The translations under genes were made by a program, and so were the position numbers. DNA of 64,000 bases from Ferrimonas pelagia (GTDB lineage: Bacteria; Pseudomonadota; Gammaproteobacteria; Enterobacterales; Shewanellaceae), in the NCBI RefSeq assembly GCF_039543565.1, contig NZ_BAABJZ010000003.1:124001-188000 (forward strand), in the 5' to 3' direction. This document shows positions 25,571 to 34,193 of this stretch, one piece after another. The notes beneath the pieces are model-generated. The model ran no database searches. It was not told the origin of the DNA and saw only the letters and a list, made by a program, of their open reading frames with translations. The stretch's first letter is position 1. Every line of letters begins with the position of its first letter.

Positions 25571-27271
25571 TCACTCGACAACGCGGATCACCTTGCCGTC
25601 TTCGTAGCTGTCCGGGAACATCTCGTCCAGCTTATACTTGGCGCCCTTGTACTCCTGCAGCACCATGTCACGCCACTCATCCATCGGTGGCACCGCGTAT
25701 TGCGCTTCCAACTCCTGCAGGCGGGTTCTCAAACGGGCGATCTCACCGGCGTATTCCGGGTTATCGATGGCGTTGTTCACCTCCAGCGGATCCTTGCTCA
25801 GATCGTAAAACTCCCACTCATCGCCCGGGTGGTAGAAATGCATCAGCTTGTAGCGATCGTCCCGTACCCCATAGTGACGATGTACCATGTGGAAGCCCGG
25901 GAACTCATAGAAGTGGTAGTACAGCGCATCGCGAGCCTGGTCGCTGTTCCCAGCAAGCACCTCAACCATGGACTGGCCGTCGACGTCGTCGTACAACTCA
26001 ACCCCGGCGTACTCCATGAAGGTCGGTGCATAATCGATGTTCTGCACCATAGCGTCCACTACGGTACCCGCTTCGATCTTGGCCGGATACTGCATCACCA
26101 ACGGCGTGCGGAACGACTCTTCATACATGAAGCGCTTGTCGAAGAAGCCATGCTCACCGGTGAAGAAGCCCTGATCCGAGGTGTACACCACGATGGTGTT
26201 TTCGGTCAGGCCGTTGGCATCTAGGTAATCCAGCACCTCACCCACGGACTCATCGACGGAGATGATGGTGGCCAGGTAGTCCTGCATGTAACGCTGGTAC
26301 TTCCACAGCGCCATCTCTTCGTCGGACCAGTTGGCCTCGTTGGCGTTCATGTAGTCGTTACGCGCTTGGTACGCATCGTCCCACTCTTTGCGCTGCTCAT
26401 CGGTCAGACGGGCGAACAAGTGCGGCCAGATATCCTGACGCCACTCGCTCTCACCCACGCCGGTGGTCATCTTCAGATCGTGCCCTTCCTGCGAGTGCAG
26501 GTAGATGGTCATCTCCTGCTCAGCTGCGGCCTGACGACCTTCCCAGTCATCGAAGTAGGTCTGTGGCACCGGGAACTCGACGTTCTCAAAGGTGCGGGTG
26601 TGACGCGGCGCAGGCATCCAGTTACGGTGCGGCGCTTTGTGGTGCATGATCAGCGCAAACGGCTTGGACTCATCTCGCTGCTCGTCCAGCCAGGAGAGGG
26701 TCTTGTCGGTGATCAGATCCGTGGTGTAGCCGTATTCGGTGTGCACACCGTCGGCGGTGATCCAATCCGGGTTGTAGTACTCGCCCTGATCGTTAAGGAT
26801 CTCCCAGTGGTCCAACTTAAAGCCCTTCGGCGTCAGGTTGATGTGCCACTTACCAATAGCCGCCGTGGTGTAACCCGCGTCGTGCAGGGCGTTCACCCAG
26901 ATATCCTGGCTGCCATCGAACTCCTGACCGTTAAAGTTAAAGCCGTTCTTGTGACCAAACTTACCGGTGAACATCGCCGCGCGGGAAGGGCCGCACAGGG
27001 AGTTGGTCACAAAGGAGTTGGTGAACAGAGCCCCGTTTTGCGCAATACGATCGATGTTTGGCGTCGGCGCCAACTCGGCCAGATCACTGCCGTACGCGCT
27101 CAGGGCACGAACCGCGTGGTCATCACTCATGATGTAGATGATGTTTGGACGCTGCTCGTCGCCTTGAGCGACATTGCTCGTTGCCTCTTCAGCAGTGCCA
27201 GAGCACCCCGCCAAGACCGCCGAGCCCGCCAGAACGGCGCAGCCTGGGATCAGTTTCTTTATTGTTTCCAC
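25571..27271 (-). CDS. Lipoprotein sulfatase, S1 family, Cys-type (paralogue of 7985-9682)
   Basis: 566 residues from a GTG start at 27269-27271, chosen because GGAG lies 8 nt upstream and the lipoprotein signal begins at once (lipobox LAGC, Cys23). A longer in-frame extension to 27358 has no signal character. Motifs are IMSDDHA, LCGPSRAAMFTGK with formylglycine-precursor Cys93, GKWHINL, HKAPHRNWMP, and SDQGFFTGEHG. Large blocks are identical to the sulfatase at 7985-9682, including the HKNGFNFNGQ segment, so they are recent duplicates. It is the first gene of the glycan cluster in transcription order. The leader contains a terminator-like hairpin and a second strong hairpin. It would remove sulfate esters outside the cytoplasm; S1_11-like specificity is only suggested. 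Confidence 0.92.
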   Translation of the reverse strand: METIKKLIPGCAVLAGSAVLAGCSGTAEEATSNVAQGDEQRPNIIYIMSDDHAVRALSAYGSDLAELAPTPNIDRIAQNGALFTNSFVTNSLCGPSRAAMFTGKFGHKNGFNFNGQEFDGSQDIWVNALHDAGYTTAAIGKWHINLTPKGFKLDHWEILNDQGEYYNPDWITADGVHTEYGYTTDLITDKTLSWLDEQRDESKPFALIMHHKAPHRNWMPAPRHTRTFENVEFPVPQTYFDDWEGRQAAAEQEMTIYLHSQEGHDLKMTTGVGESEWRQDIWPHLFARLTDEQRKEWDDAYQARNDYMNANEANWSDEEMALWKYQRYMQDYLATIISVDESVGEVLDYLDANGLTENTIVVYTSDQGFFTGEHGFFDKRFMYEESFRTPLVMQYPAKIEAGTVVDAMVQNIDYAPTFMEYAGVELYDDVDGQSMVEVLAGNSDQARDALYYHFYEFPGFHMVHRHYGVRDDRYKLMHFYHPGDEWEFYDLSKDPLEVNNAIDNPEYAGEIARLRTRLQELEAQYAVPPMDEWRDMVLQEYKGAKYKLDEMFPDSYEDGKVIRVVE

Positions 27272-27316
27272 AATCTTTACTCCAATGATGTTGTGGTTAA
27301 TCGAAACGATTTGAGC

Positions 27317-27348
27317 GCCCCAGCGCCCACCTCTAGCGGCGCTGGGGC
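27317..27348 (-). repeat. 11-bp inverted repeat in the sulfatase leader
   Basis: GCCCCAGCGCC (27317-27327) and GGCGCTGGGGC (27338-27348) form a perfect stem with a 10-nt loop, 45 bp before the GTG start. On the plus strand it is followed only by CTTTG, so it is unlikely to be a terminator. Confidence 0.7.
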
Positions 27349-27423
27349 CTTTGATCATGAGAACGCCTTGCCAGGCTCACATTCGCATGGCAATCCGTCT
27401 TGCCGGAGCAAAACCGCCCCCAT

Positions 27424-27449
27424 AAAAAAACCGGCGGGCCACCCGTCGC
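27424..27449 (-). terminator. Terminator-like hairpin in the leader of the sulfatase pair
   Basis: On the minus strand GCGACGGG and CCCGCCGG flank a TGG loop (one internal mismatch) and run directly into seven T residues. No convincing minus-strand gene precedes it. It therefore either attenuates the sulfatase transcript or ends an unrecognised short transcript. The outer segments ACCGGCGG (near 27484-27491 on the opposite strand) could form a competing structure with CCGCCGGT. Confidence 0.5.
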
Positions 27450-27504
27450 CTCGCACGTATGCAGAAGGGATACCAGGGGATTCCGCCGGTATAAGGAACT
27501 CCAT

Positions 27505-28194
27505 TCCTTCGGTGTTAGTGTGTGATTAAGCGCTGCCCCCATGCCCCCATGCCCCCGTTATCCTTACGGCTCGCGTCTTAGGGATCGTGACTGGTATACA
27601 CGTTCAGCAGCAAGTGAGTCTCGATAAAGAGTCCTCATGAACACATGAGCCATATAGCCAACGGAATTGCAGCGATTACCGTCAGTGATTGTGAAATGAC
27701 GTTGTGCTGTTGATCGACAGAAATAATTTTTAACTCACCCACTTCCGACACAAGTGGTGCCCGCGACTTACGCAGTGCGCCAGACTGACCTGCACCAAGG
27801 AGGCTGTGACGGTATTTTGCACGCGTATCTCGAATGCTCACTCGTAGACTTGGCTTGCATTGCATTGCAGAGGGTCGCCGATAATAACCTGAAGCCCTTT
27901 CACTCTTCGGTGACCAATGTAGTGAACACCATTACCAAAATGAACTCCCCACTAGGTTCACCAACTCAAATACTTCCACTTGCGAAACAACAAGACCTTC
28001 GCTATTGAGGGAACCGCCAAGTGCCGGTCTGCGGTGGATCACAGATTCGTAAAATGCTACGTGACCCTGGTCACGCGACACACTTACCAACCCAACCAAC
28101 ATGGAATTAGAACCTTCAAACCCAAAAGAATAAGCCACTGTTAATTAATGGTTTAATGTCCAATGTTGCCGTGCGAGCACAGTTCGAACGCCTA
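27505..28194. other. Gene-free stretch between the sulfatase cluster and the PhoX-like gene
   Basis: About 690 bp without a credible gene. Short minus-strand frames (27635-27865 and 27932-28138) lack ribosome-binding sites and recognisable sequence. CCCCCATG occurs twice in tandem near 27535-27552. The minus-strand promoter of the sulfatase pair should lie near the low-numbered end. Confidence 0.5.
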
Positions 28195-28223
28195 TTGACA
28201 AATCTGCTCACATGGGACTAAAT
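28195..28223 (+). promoter_or_regulatory. Candidate sigma-70 promoter of the PhoX-like gene
   Basis: A perfect -35 TTGACA (28195-28200) is followed after 17 bp by CTAAAT, a weak -10. It lies about 70 bp before the start codon. Confidence 0.4.
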
Positions 28224-28294
28224 CAGCACCAGAAGCGAGTTCGGCCCGTGAATTGCGCCTCGTTATTATAAAAAGTCATTTAGGTAAGATTCCC

Positions 28295-30211
28295 ATGAAA
28301 CACTTCAAGCTTTCTGCACTGACCGTCATTATCGGTGCCTCACTCACCGGCTGTGGTTTCGAATTCGAACAGGTTCCCACCCCTCTTCCACCAGTTGAGT
28401 GCTATGACACAGATATCGAAGATTGCCAGCCCCTGCCACCAGCCAGTTCCAAGCTGGTGCGCTTAGCCACCCTACCCGATAATGCCCAGGTGGCTGGCTT
28501 GACAGTCGACAGTGACGGTAAACTGTTCTTGAATGTACGGAATCCCCGCACCAACAGCTCTTACGAACCCAATAACGCGCATGTCGGCTATTTTGCCGAC
28601 ACTAACGTGTCTGACTTGCCGCTGGAGATCCTCTCCCTAAGCTACCCACAAAACGCCGAGGTGAATCAACTGCGAGTCAGCGCAGAGCTGGGTGATTATG
28701 TTGAACTGGCCCGAGCACGCAGCGGCATCGACGGCAGCATTAACTTAGGTCTGGTACCCAAGGTGAAAGGGGCGGGTAACATGTCCGTTAACCAAAACCT
28801 GACCTTCAATGCCCTACTTGAGGATGAAACGGGTCATACTGCCACCCTGTACACAGGTCTGCTGGCTAACCCCGCCGCACTGAATAAGTTTGACTTGGTG
28901 CGCAACGACGACAATCAGTGGGAAGCGATCTCGCTGGATCCGATGAATTTGGGCCAAGACAGCGACAATGCAGCCGAACACAGCGGCATCATTGGTCTAT
29001 CCGGGGGGATGATCAGCCCTTGGGGCACTGTGATCGCCAGCGAGATGTTCAACAACTTCAACGGTCTGGCCTCCGGTAACCAAGAGTGGAACAAAGATGG
29101 TGGTTCCAACACTGCCTCTAATACTCAGGTTAACCGCTTGTATCAGTTCAATGACAATGATCAGAGCCGTTTCCCTAATCCTTACCGTTACGGCTACATC
29201 ACTGAAGTCGATGGTGAAGGCAACATGACGAAGCACTACGCCATGGGTCGCGCCAATCATGGTGAACTGGCGCTAATGCCAGATAACCGCACCGTGTTCT
29301 ACAGCGCCGGCGGTGACAATGGTGTGTTGCTGAAATTTGTTGCCGATGAAGCGGGTGATCTGAGCAGTGGTACCGTATTCGGTGCCAAGGTGACGCAAAG
29401 TGCTGACACCGATCCAGCCGAAGCAACCTTCAGCGTCGCATGGCTGCCGCTGTACAGTGCCAGCAACGACGAGGTGGAAGCCTGGATCTCCAAGTGGGAC
29501 GACATCAACATGGCCGATTTCGACCAGAATGAGGCCGCAGGCCATGAAGATGCCAGCTCCTTCCTAACCCTGAACGATCTCGCCGATTGGCAAAACGGCG
29601 AGAGCATCTTCCGTGCCCACGATCAGGGTGGCAACTATGTAACAGGAAGCCGAGATGGCCGTCTGGACATGGACGGCGTCGTTCAGATCCTAGAACTGAA
29701 CCATGCGCAACTGAATGGCGACGAAGAGGAAGGCAAAGAGCAAGCCCAACCCACCGCCGAGTGGGGTCAGATCCACGGGATCAGCTACAACGTCAACCGC
29801 CTAAAAAGCGCCCAAGCCGGTGAGGGTGATATCGACACAGCCCACATCTACTTCTCCATCGGTGACTTTACTGGCCAAATGAGCCAGGAAGGTGACATTA
29901 CCGTGGATGATACCATCGGTTGGTGTGGCGGGATCTACCGCATGCCCATCGATGTGTCCGAAATCGATGGGGAATACCAGTACGATATCTCCGTCATTGA
30001 GCCGGTACTGATGGGCGGTGAAGACAACGCGGCAGCCGGTAACAACCTGCGCTGTCCGCAGTCCCTGCCAGCCCAGGTCAACAACATTGAGGTACTGGAC
30101 AATGGCGACCTGCTGCTCGGTGAAGGTATCGCCGGCCGCGCCAACGGAGCACAGAAAAACCGCTCCCTGTGGCTGTTCCGCCCAGACGCGGTAGAAATGG
30201 ACGGCAAGTAA
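28295..30211 (+). CDS. PhoX/DUF839-like lipoprotein
   Basis: 638 residues from an ATG at 28295; the signal sequence and lipobox LTGC (Cys20) begin there, whereas an upstream in-frame start would bury them. The body resembles the PhoX/DUF839 family (calcium/iron phosphatases and relatives): SPWGTVIASE at 241-250, a YGYITEVDGEG segment, GRANHGELAL, YSAGGDNGVLLKF, and AGDLSSGTVFGAKV. The Cys of the family's usual N-C-A-G-G motif just before PWGT is replaced by G-L-S-G-G, so iron binding and phosphatase activity may be altered. A Cys-rich acidic tether after the lipobox resembles that of the lipoprotein at 1-960. It stands alone with its own terminator. Phosphate-ester or glycan-related hydrolysis is only a family-level guess. 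Confidence 0.72.
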   Translation: MKHFKLSALTVIIGASLTGCGFEFEQVPTPLPPVECYDTDIEDCQPLPPASSKLVRLATLPDNAQVAGLTVDSDGKLFLNVRNPRTNSSYEPNNAHVGYFADTNVSDLPLEILSLSYPQNAEVNQLRVSAELGDYVELARARSGIDGSINLGLVPKVKGAGNMSVNQNLTFNALLEDETGHTATLYTGLLANPAALNKFDLVRNDDNQWEAISLDPMNLGQDSDNAAEHSGIIGLSGGMISPWGTVIASEMFNNFNGLASGNQEWNKDGGSNTASNTQVNRLYQFNDNDQSRFPNPYRYGYITEVDGEGNMTKHYAMGRANHGELALMPDNRTVFYSAGGDNGVLLKFVADEAGDLSSGTVFGAKVTQSADTDPAEATFSVAWLPLYSASNDEVEAWISKWDDINMADFDQNEAAGHEDASSFLTLNDLADWQNGESIFRAHDQGGNYVTGSRDGRLDMDGVVQILELNHAQLNGDEEEGKEQAQPTAEWGQIHGISYNVNRLKSAQAGEGDIDTAHIYFSIGDFTGQMSQEGDITVDDTIGWCGGIYRMPIDVSEIDGEYQYDISVIEPVLMGGEDNAAAGNNLRCPQSLPAQVNNIEVLDNGDLLLGEGIAGRANGAQKNRSLWLFRPDAVEMDGK

Positions 30212-30240
30212 GTCGCTACTTATCAAACCGTTATAGATAG

Positions 30241-30274
30241 AGCGCCGCCGGTCGAAAGACCGGCGGCGCTTTTG
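30241..30274 (+). terminator. Terminator of the PhoX-like gene
   Basis: A 13-bp perfect GC-rich stem (30241-30253 with 30258-30270) with a GAAA tetraloop, followed by TTT. It lies 30 bp after the stop codon. Confidence 0.93.
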
Positions 30275-30633
30275 GTACTTAAGCCCAAACGGTAACCCCC
30301 ATCGACATGCCCAGCCTGACTGCTGGCGCGACTAAATCGCTTCCAATGAAGCGCTCTTTACTGTCTCCTCTTACCAATAGGTTTAAGTCACCGTATCCCG
30401 GTCTCTCGCAGCTCGGCCATGCCAGCGCACTCAGTCACAATGAAACACCTTGTCGCCTGAATGTTCTAGCCTCATTTCTCTGGCTCGATTTCCATCGGAA
30501 TACACACCAAACTGCATTTCCCGTCAGGGAAATCAATTTGTCGATAATGTTCACCTCACCAATGGTGGGTGCTCAAACTCCATCAGGTGCGACTTGACCA
30601 GAGAGCCCCCTACGCTATCCAACACTGAATCCA

Positions 30634-30655
30634 AACGCCGGTGTCGGCGTTTTTG
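30634..30655 (+). terminator. Orphan intrinsic terminator
   Basis: AAACGCCG pairs with CGGCGTTT (30634-30641 with 30646-30653) around GTGT and runs into TTTTT. The nearest upstream plus-strand gene already ends with its own terminator at 30241-30274, so an unannotated short transcript in 30275-30633 is possible. Confidence 0.7.
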
Positions 30656-31057
30656 GCCCTCTATCACCATCGCCATCGCCACAGAGTGCATCGACCAAAA
30701 ACAGAACCACACAAATTAGCCATCTCTGTGCTCATCACCTCGCACCGGCCGCTCAACTATCCCGCCCTGAATAATGCCAGTCACACTAAGTAATTAGCCA
30801 TTTGGCTGATTGAAAACGGGCTTTCGGCAAGGCAATTCAGCGAAGCTCTCTGGGCTCAAAAGCGAGAGAGGCAAATGTGAAATAAAATCCTTTTAATCGA
30901 ACACTTAGGCATCGACTTACGGCGCAATTTCGTTGTTTTGATCGCTAAAAATCGCCCCATCATTCCTGCACAATCACGTCGCGTTCCTGAACCGATGAGG
31001 GCTTTCGAATTGGGCAAATACTTAATGTGATTGGCATAACACGATGCGAAGACAAAC
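30656..31057. other. Intergenic, no gene seen
   Basis: About 400 bp between the orphan terminator and the terminator of the TonB receptor. Neither strand shows a credible reading frame or strong repeat. Confidence 0.5.
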
Positions 31058-31090
31058 AAAAAGGCCCTGACCGAAACCGGTCAGGGCCTT
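31058..31090 (-). terminator. Terminator of the TonB-dependent receptor gene
   Basis: A 13-bp perfect stem (31061-31073 with 31078-31090) with a 4-nt loop and T residues on the minus-strand exit side, 31 bp after the stop codon. Confidence 0.9.
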
Positions 31091-31121
31091 CACTAATGGA
31101 AGCGCTGTTTAGTGTGCAGTT

Positions 31122-33866
31122 TTAGAAGCTGTACACCATACCCATGTTGAATTTACGGCCCGCATCGTTAAACGCTCGGGTAATGCCACCATCGGTGTAG
31201 ATGTGGCTGTCGTTATCAAACAGGTTGCTCACCGACGCGGTCAGACGCAGACCACGCACAGGACGGTAACTGGCCGCCAGGGTGGTACGGTTCTGATCAT
31301 CATAGTAAGTGGCAGGGATCAGACCATCCGCAGCGTTTTGCAGGTAGCCCGCACGGTAGTTGTGCGACAGGCGCAGATCAAGAGCACGGGTGCTGTAGTA
31401 CAGGGTCACGTTGGCGTTGTGCTCTGACGCGGCAGCCAGCAGCTCCGGCTCGGAGTTGTGGATAAAGGTGTAGTTGGCCTGCAAACCGGTGTTGCTCAGC
31501 AGCCCTGGCAGGTTGCTAAAGGCGGTTTGATAAGCCAGTTCCAAGCCGTGCAGGTCCAAACCCTCTTCATTGCTGCGACTGCGCACCAATACTTCAATAG
31601 GATCGTCCTGGCCTTCAACAGAAACCTCTTCATAGCGCTCAACCATGCGAACAAAGGTTTCCAAGTTCTTATAGAAGTACGCCGCAGAGACCATGGAGTC
31701 CTCGTTGTAGAACCAAGACCAAGTCATGTCCACATTGTTGGCGATGAACGGGTCCAAGGTCGCCTCGGTGGTGTTGATGGTTGGCTCACCATCAGGGGTG
31801 CTGACGCGGGTAGAACCCACCAGATCGTTCTTGTTCGGACGTGCCATGGTGCGGCTGACACCGAAGCGGAAATCCATGTCATCACGCATGTCGTACTTCA
31901 GGTTCAGGCTCGGCAAGAACTGGTGGTCGGTCTGGGTTGCGGTGTGGAATTCACGCTCAGCGACGAAGTCGTATGTCGGTCCGTTGTTATTGGAGCCGGT
32001 CACGTAAAGGCCCTGAGTCCAGTCGACATCCATTTTCTCGGTGATCTGCTCGGTACGGACGTAGCGCAGACCAATGTTACCGGTCAGGTTATAGCCGATC
32101 TCGAAGTCAGCGCGGAAGTAGGCCGCCAGGGTATCTTCGAACAGGTTATCTTCGTAAGCAGCAAAGCTCTTATTGGTACAATCGACATTGGCATCACATC
32201 GCGCCTGCTCAGCTTCGGCAAAGGCCCGCACTGCGGCAAAGTTGGTCTGAGCAAACAGGCCATCCACGTCCGGGGTGATCCAGTTACGTGGGCCAAAGGC
32301 AGTGCCATTGGCGCCGTCAAACCAATCGCCATTGGCCGGACGGGCGTGAACAAAGCCTGGCGTGTTCAGACCCAGTGCCTCAACCATCTCGGCAAACTGG
32401 CTCTCATCGAGGTTCACGTCGTAGCTGCGCTCTTTCATCTCTTCCATCGCGTAGCTGGCACCAAACGACATTTTGGTGATCACCGCGTGATCACCTAGGG
32501 TGATGTCGGTAAAGCGGGTGGCATCCAGTGCCACGGTGTCGGAGTTGCTCTCCTGGGTGGTGCCGAAGTTGGAGCTGTCCAGATACATCGCGCCGTAGCT
32601 GCTGGGGTTGGTCAGATCCAGTCCGATCTCATCCAGGTTACCGTAATCCGTTCCCCAAGGGCTGCGGCCGGTGCCGTAGAAGGTGACATTGTCCATAGAG
32701 GAAACCAGATCCGACTTCAGGCCGGAGGCATTCCACAGCATGTCGGAGCGCACCATGCTGTAAGCGCCCTTGATCTGCCAGTCGCCAAGTTCGTACTGCG
32801 CTTCAAAGGTGTTCACCATGACATCGGCATCACGTGAAATCGGTGAGGCTTCGACGAAGCTGTTCACACCATCCAGAGTCATCTGAGTGACGTAGCGGTT
32901 GCCGTCAACCATAACCTCTTCGTAGTCCTTCAACTGGGTCTGAGTACCGGTGTTAAAGGCAAAACGCTGGCGATTTTCCGCACTTTGATAATCGGTGTAG
33001 AAGCTTTCTGCAAACAGAGACAGGTTGTCGGTCGGGCGCCACTCGATGTTGGCAAACACCGCGGCACGCTCACGCTCTGAGTTGTTCAACTCGTAGCGCA
33101 GTTGGCTGGTGCCGTACAGACGTTCTGCATCACTGTCTTCCGGATCGTTCCACCACTTGGAGCCATACTGGTTACCGTTCTGGATCTGGGTGTGGTTGTC
33201 TTCCTTCAGGTAGTTAGCACCGAAGGCGATACCAATGGTGTCGTCGGCAAACTTATCGGAGAAGATAAAACTCAGATCAGGGCCAAACTCACCGGTATTA
33301 CCGTCATAGGTCGTTTTGGCGACAGCGCGAACGACACGATCATTGGCCATAAAGGCGCGGTGACTGCGCATATCCACGGTACCGGAAATACCACCTTCAT
33401 TCAGATCTGCAGCAGAGCTTTTCTGCACAGAGACCTGTGAAATAAAGGCGGATGGCATGATCTGGTAAGAGAAGTTACGGTTGGAATTCAAAGGTGTAGA
33501 GATGCTACGGCCGTTGTACAGGGTCTTGGTGAAGTAACCCGGCAGACCACGCACGTTTACTTCACGGGCTTCGCCGTTCTCGCTGCGCTGTACCTGAACA
33601 CCGGCCACACGCTCGAGGGAATCGCCGATATCGGGATCAGGCATGACGCCGATATCTTCCGCGGCGATCACGTCCACCTGGGCGTCGGAGAAACGTTTTT
33701 CGTTCATCGCCTCAGACAGGGACGCACGGGTACCGGATACACGAATAACTTCTACATCACCATCCACCTCATTCATGCCGTCTTCGGCCATGGCATGAGC
33801 GCCAGTGAAGGTCAGCGCCAGGAACGCCGCCACAGGAGTTAGCTTTAGAGTCTTAACTGCCATCAT
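31122..33866 (-). CDS. TonB-dependent receptor, CAZyme-associated type
   Basis: About 914 residues from the ATG at 33866; the signal peptide (FTGAHAMA-ED) starts there, and GAGATAGAG precedes it. A TonB-box-like VEVIRVSG stretch is followed by a plug domain (DAQVDVIAAEDIG, LERVAGVQVQRSE, VNVRGL) and a 22-strand-type barrel ending in Phe (GMVYSF), the outer-membrane assembly signal. This class imports oligosaccharides or other large ligands with TonB-ExbB-ExbD energy. It is divergent, across about 1.2 kb, from an acidic lipoprotein, and it lies beside the sulfatase/GH3 cluster, so it may take up fragments of the same glycan. The ligand cannot be read from the sequence. Confidence 0.92.
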   Translation of the reverse strand: MMAVKTLKLTPVAAFLALTFTGAHAMAEDGMNEVDGDVEVIRVSGTRASLSEAMNEKRFSDAQVDVIAAEDIGVMPDPDIGDSLERVAGVQVQRSENGEAREVNVRGLPGYFTKTLYNGRSISTPLNSNRNFSYQIMPSAFISQVSVQKSSAADLNEGGISGTVDMRSHRAFMANDRVVRAVAKTTYDGNTGEFGPDLSFIFSDKFADDTIGIAFGANYLKEDNHTQIQNGNQYGSKWWNDPEDSDAERLYGTSQLRYELNNSERERAAVFANIEWRPTDNLSLFAESFYTDYQSAENRQRFAFNTGTQTQLKDYEEVMVDGNRYVTQMTLDGVNSFVEASPISRDADVMVNTFEAQYELGDWQIKGAYSMVRSDMLWNASGLKSDLVSSMDNVTFYGTGRSPWGTDYGNLDEIGLDLTNPSSYGAMYLDSSNFGTTQESNSDTVALDATRFTDITLGDHAVITKMSFGASYAMEEMKERSYDVNLDESQFAEMVEALGLNTPGFVHARPANGDWFDGANGTAFGPRNWITPDVDGLFAQTNFAAVRAFAEAEQARCDANVDCTNKSFAAYEDNLFEDTLAAYFRADFEIGYNLTGNIGLRYVRTEQITEKMDVDWTQGLYVTGSNNNGPTYDFVAEREFHTATQTDHQFLPSLNLKYDMRDDMDFRFGVSRTMARPNKNDLVGSTRVSTPDGEPTINTTEATLDPFIANNVDMTWSWFYNEDSMVSAAYFYKNLETFVRMVERYEEVSVEGQDDPIEVLVRSRSNEEGLDLHGLELAYQTAFSNLPGLLSNTGLQANYTFIHNSEPELLAAASEHNANVTLYYSTRALDLRLSHNYRAGYLQNAADGLIPATYYDDQNRTTLAASYRPVRGLRLTASVSNLFDNDSHIYTDGGITRAFNDAGRKFNMGMVYSF

Positions 33867-34170
33867 CTCTATCTCTTCAAGTGTCAACCAACGGCTTACT
33901 ACACCTTGGGTGCTATTGTTGCCGTCTTTTTATTGTCGGTATCCGATCTTCGCTTCGCAGAAATGCCAACCTTTATGCATCTCCACCCCATTCGATCTCA
34001 TCCCTGGGCATGTCAATTGATCACAATCAATCAACACACTGGAAGTGCTTTCGCCTTCCGGATCGAACCGCTTTCGAATCGTATCAACCCGACCTCAAAA
34101 CTCGCTGCCACTATCAACACTCTACCGACCCGACGCAAGCCTTTCGCTGTAATCTTCCTTCACAAAAATT

Positions 34171-34193
34171 AAAAAAAAACGCCACTACGGCGT
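34171..34193 (-). terminator. Orphan minus-strand terminator upstream of the TonB receptor
   Basis: ACGCC pairs with GGCGT (34179-34183 with 34189-34193), followed on the minus strand by nine T residues. No gene on the minus strand precedes it, and the receptor starts about 305 bp further on. It may end a short RNA or attenuate a long leader. Confidence 0.6.

Noticed and set aside
27635..27865. 76-codon minus-strand frame
   Set aside because: No ribosome-binding site, no recognised domain, in a region otherwise free of coding signal.
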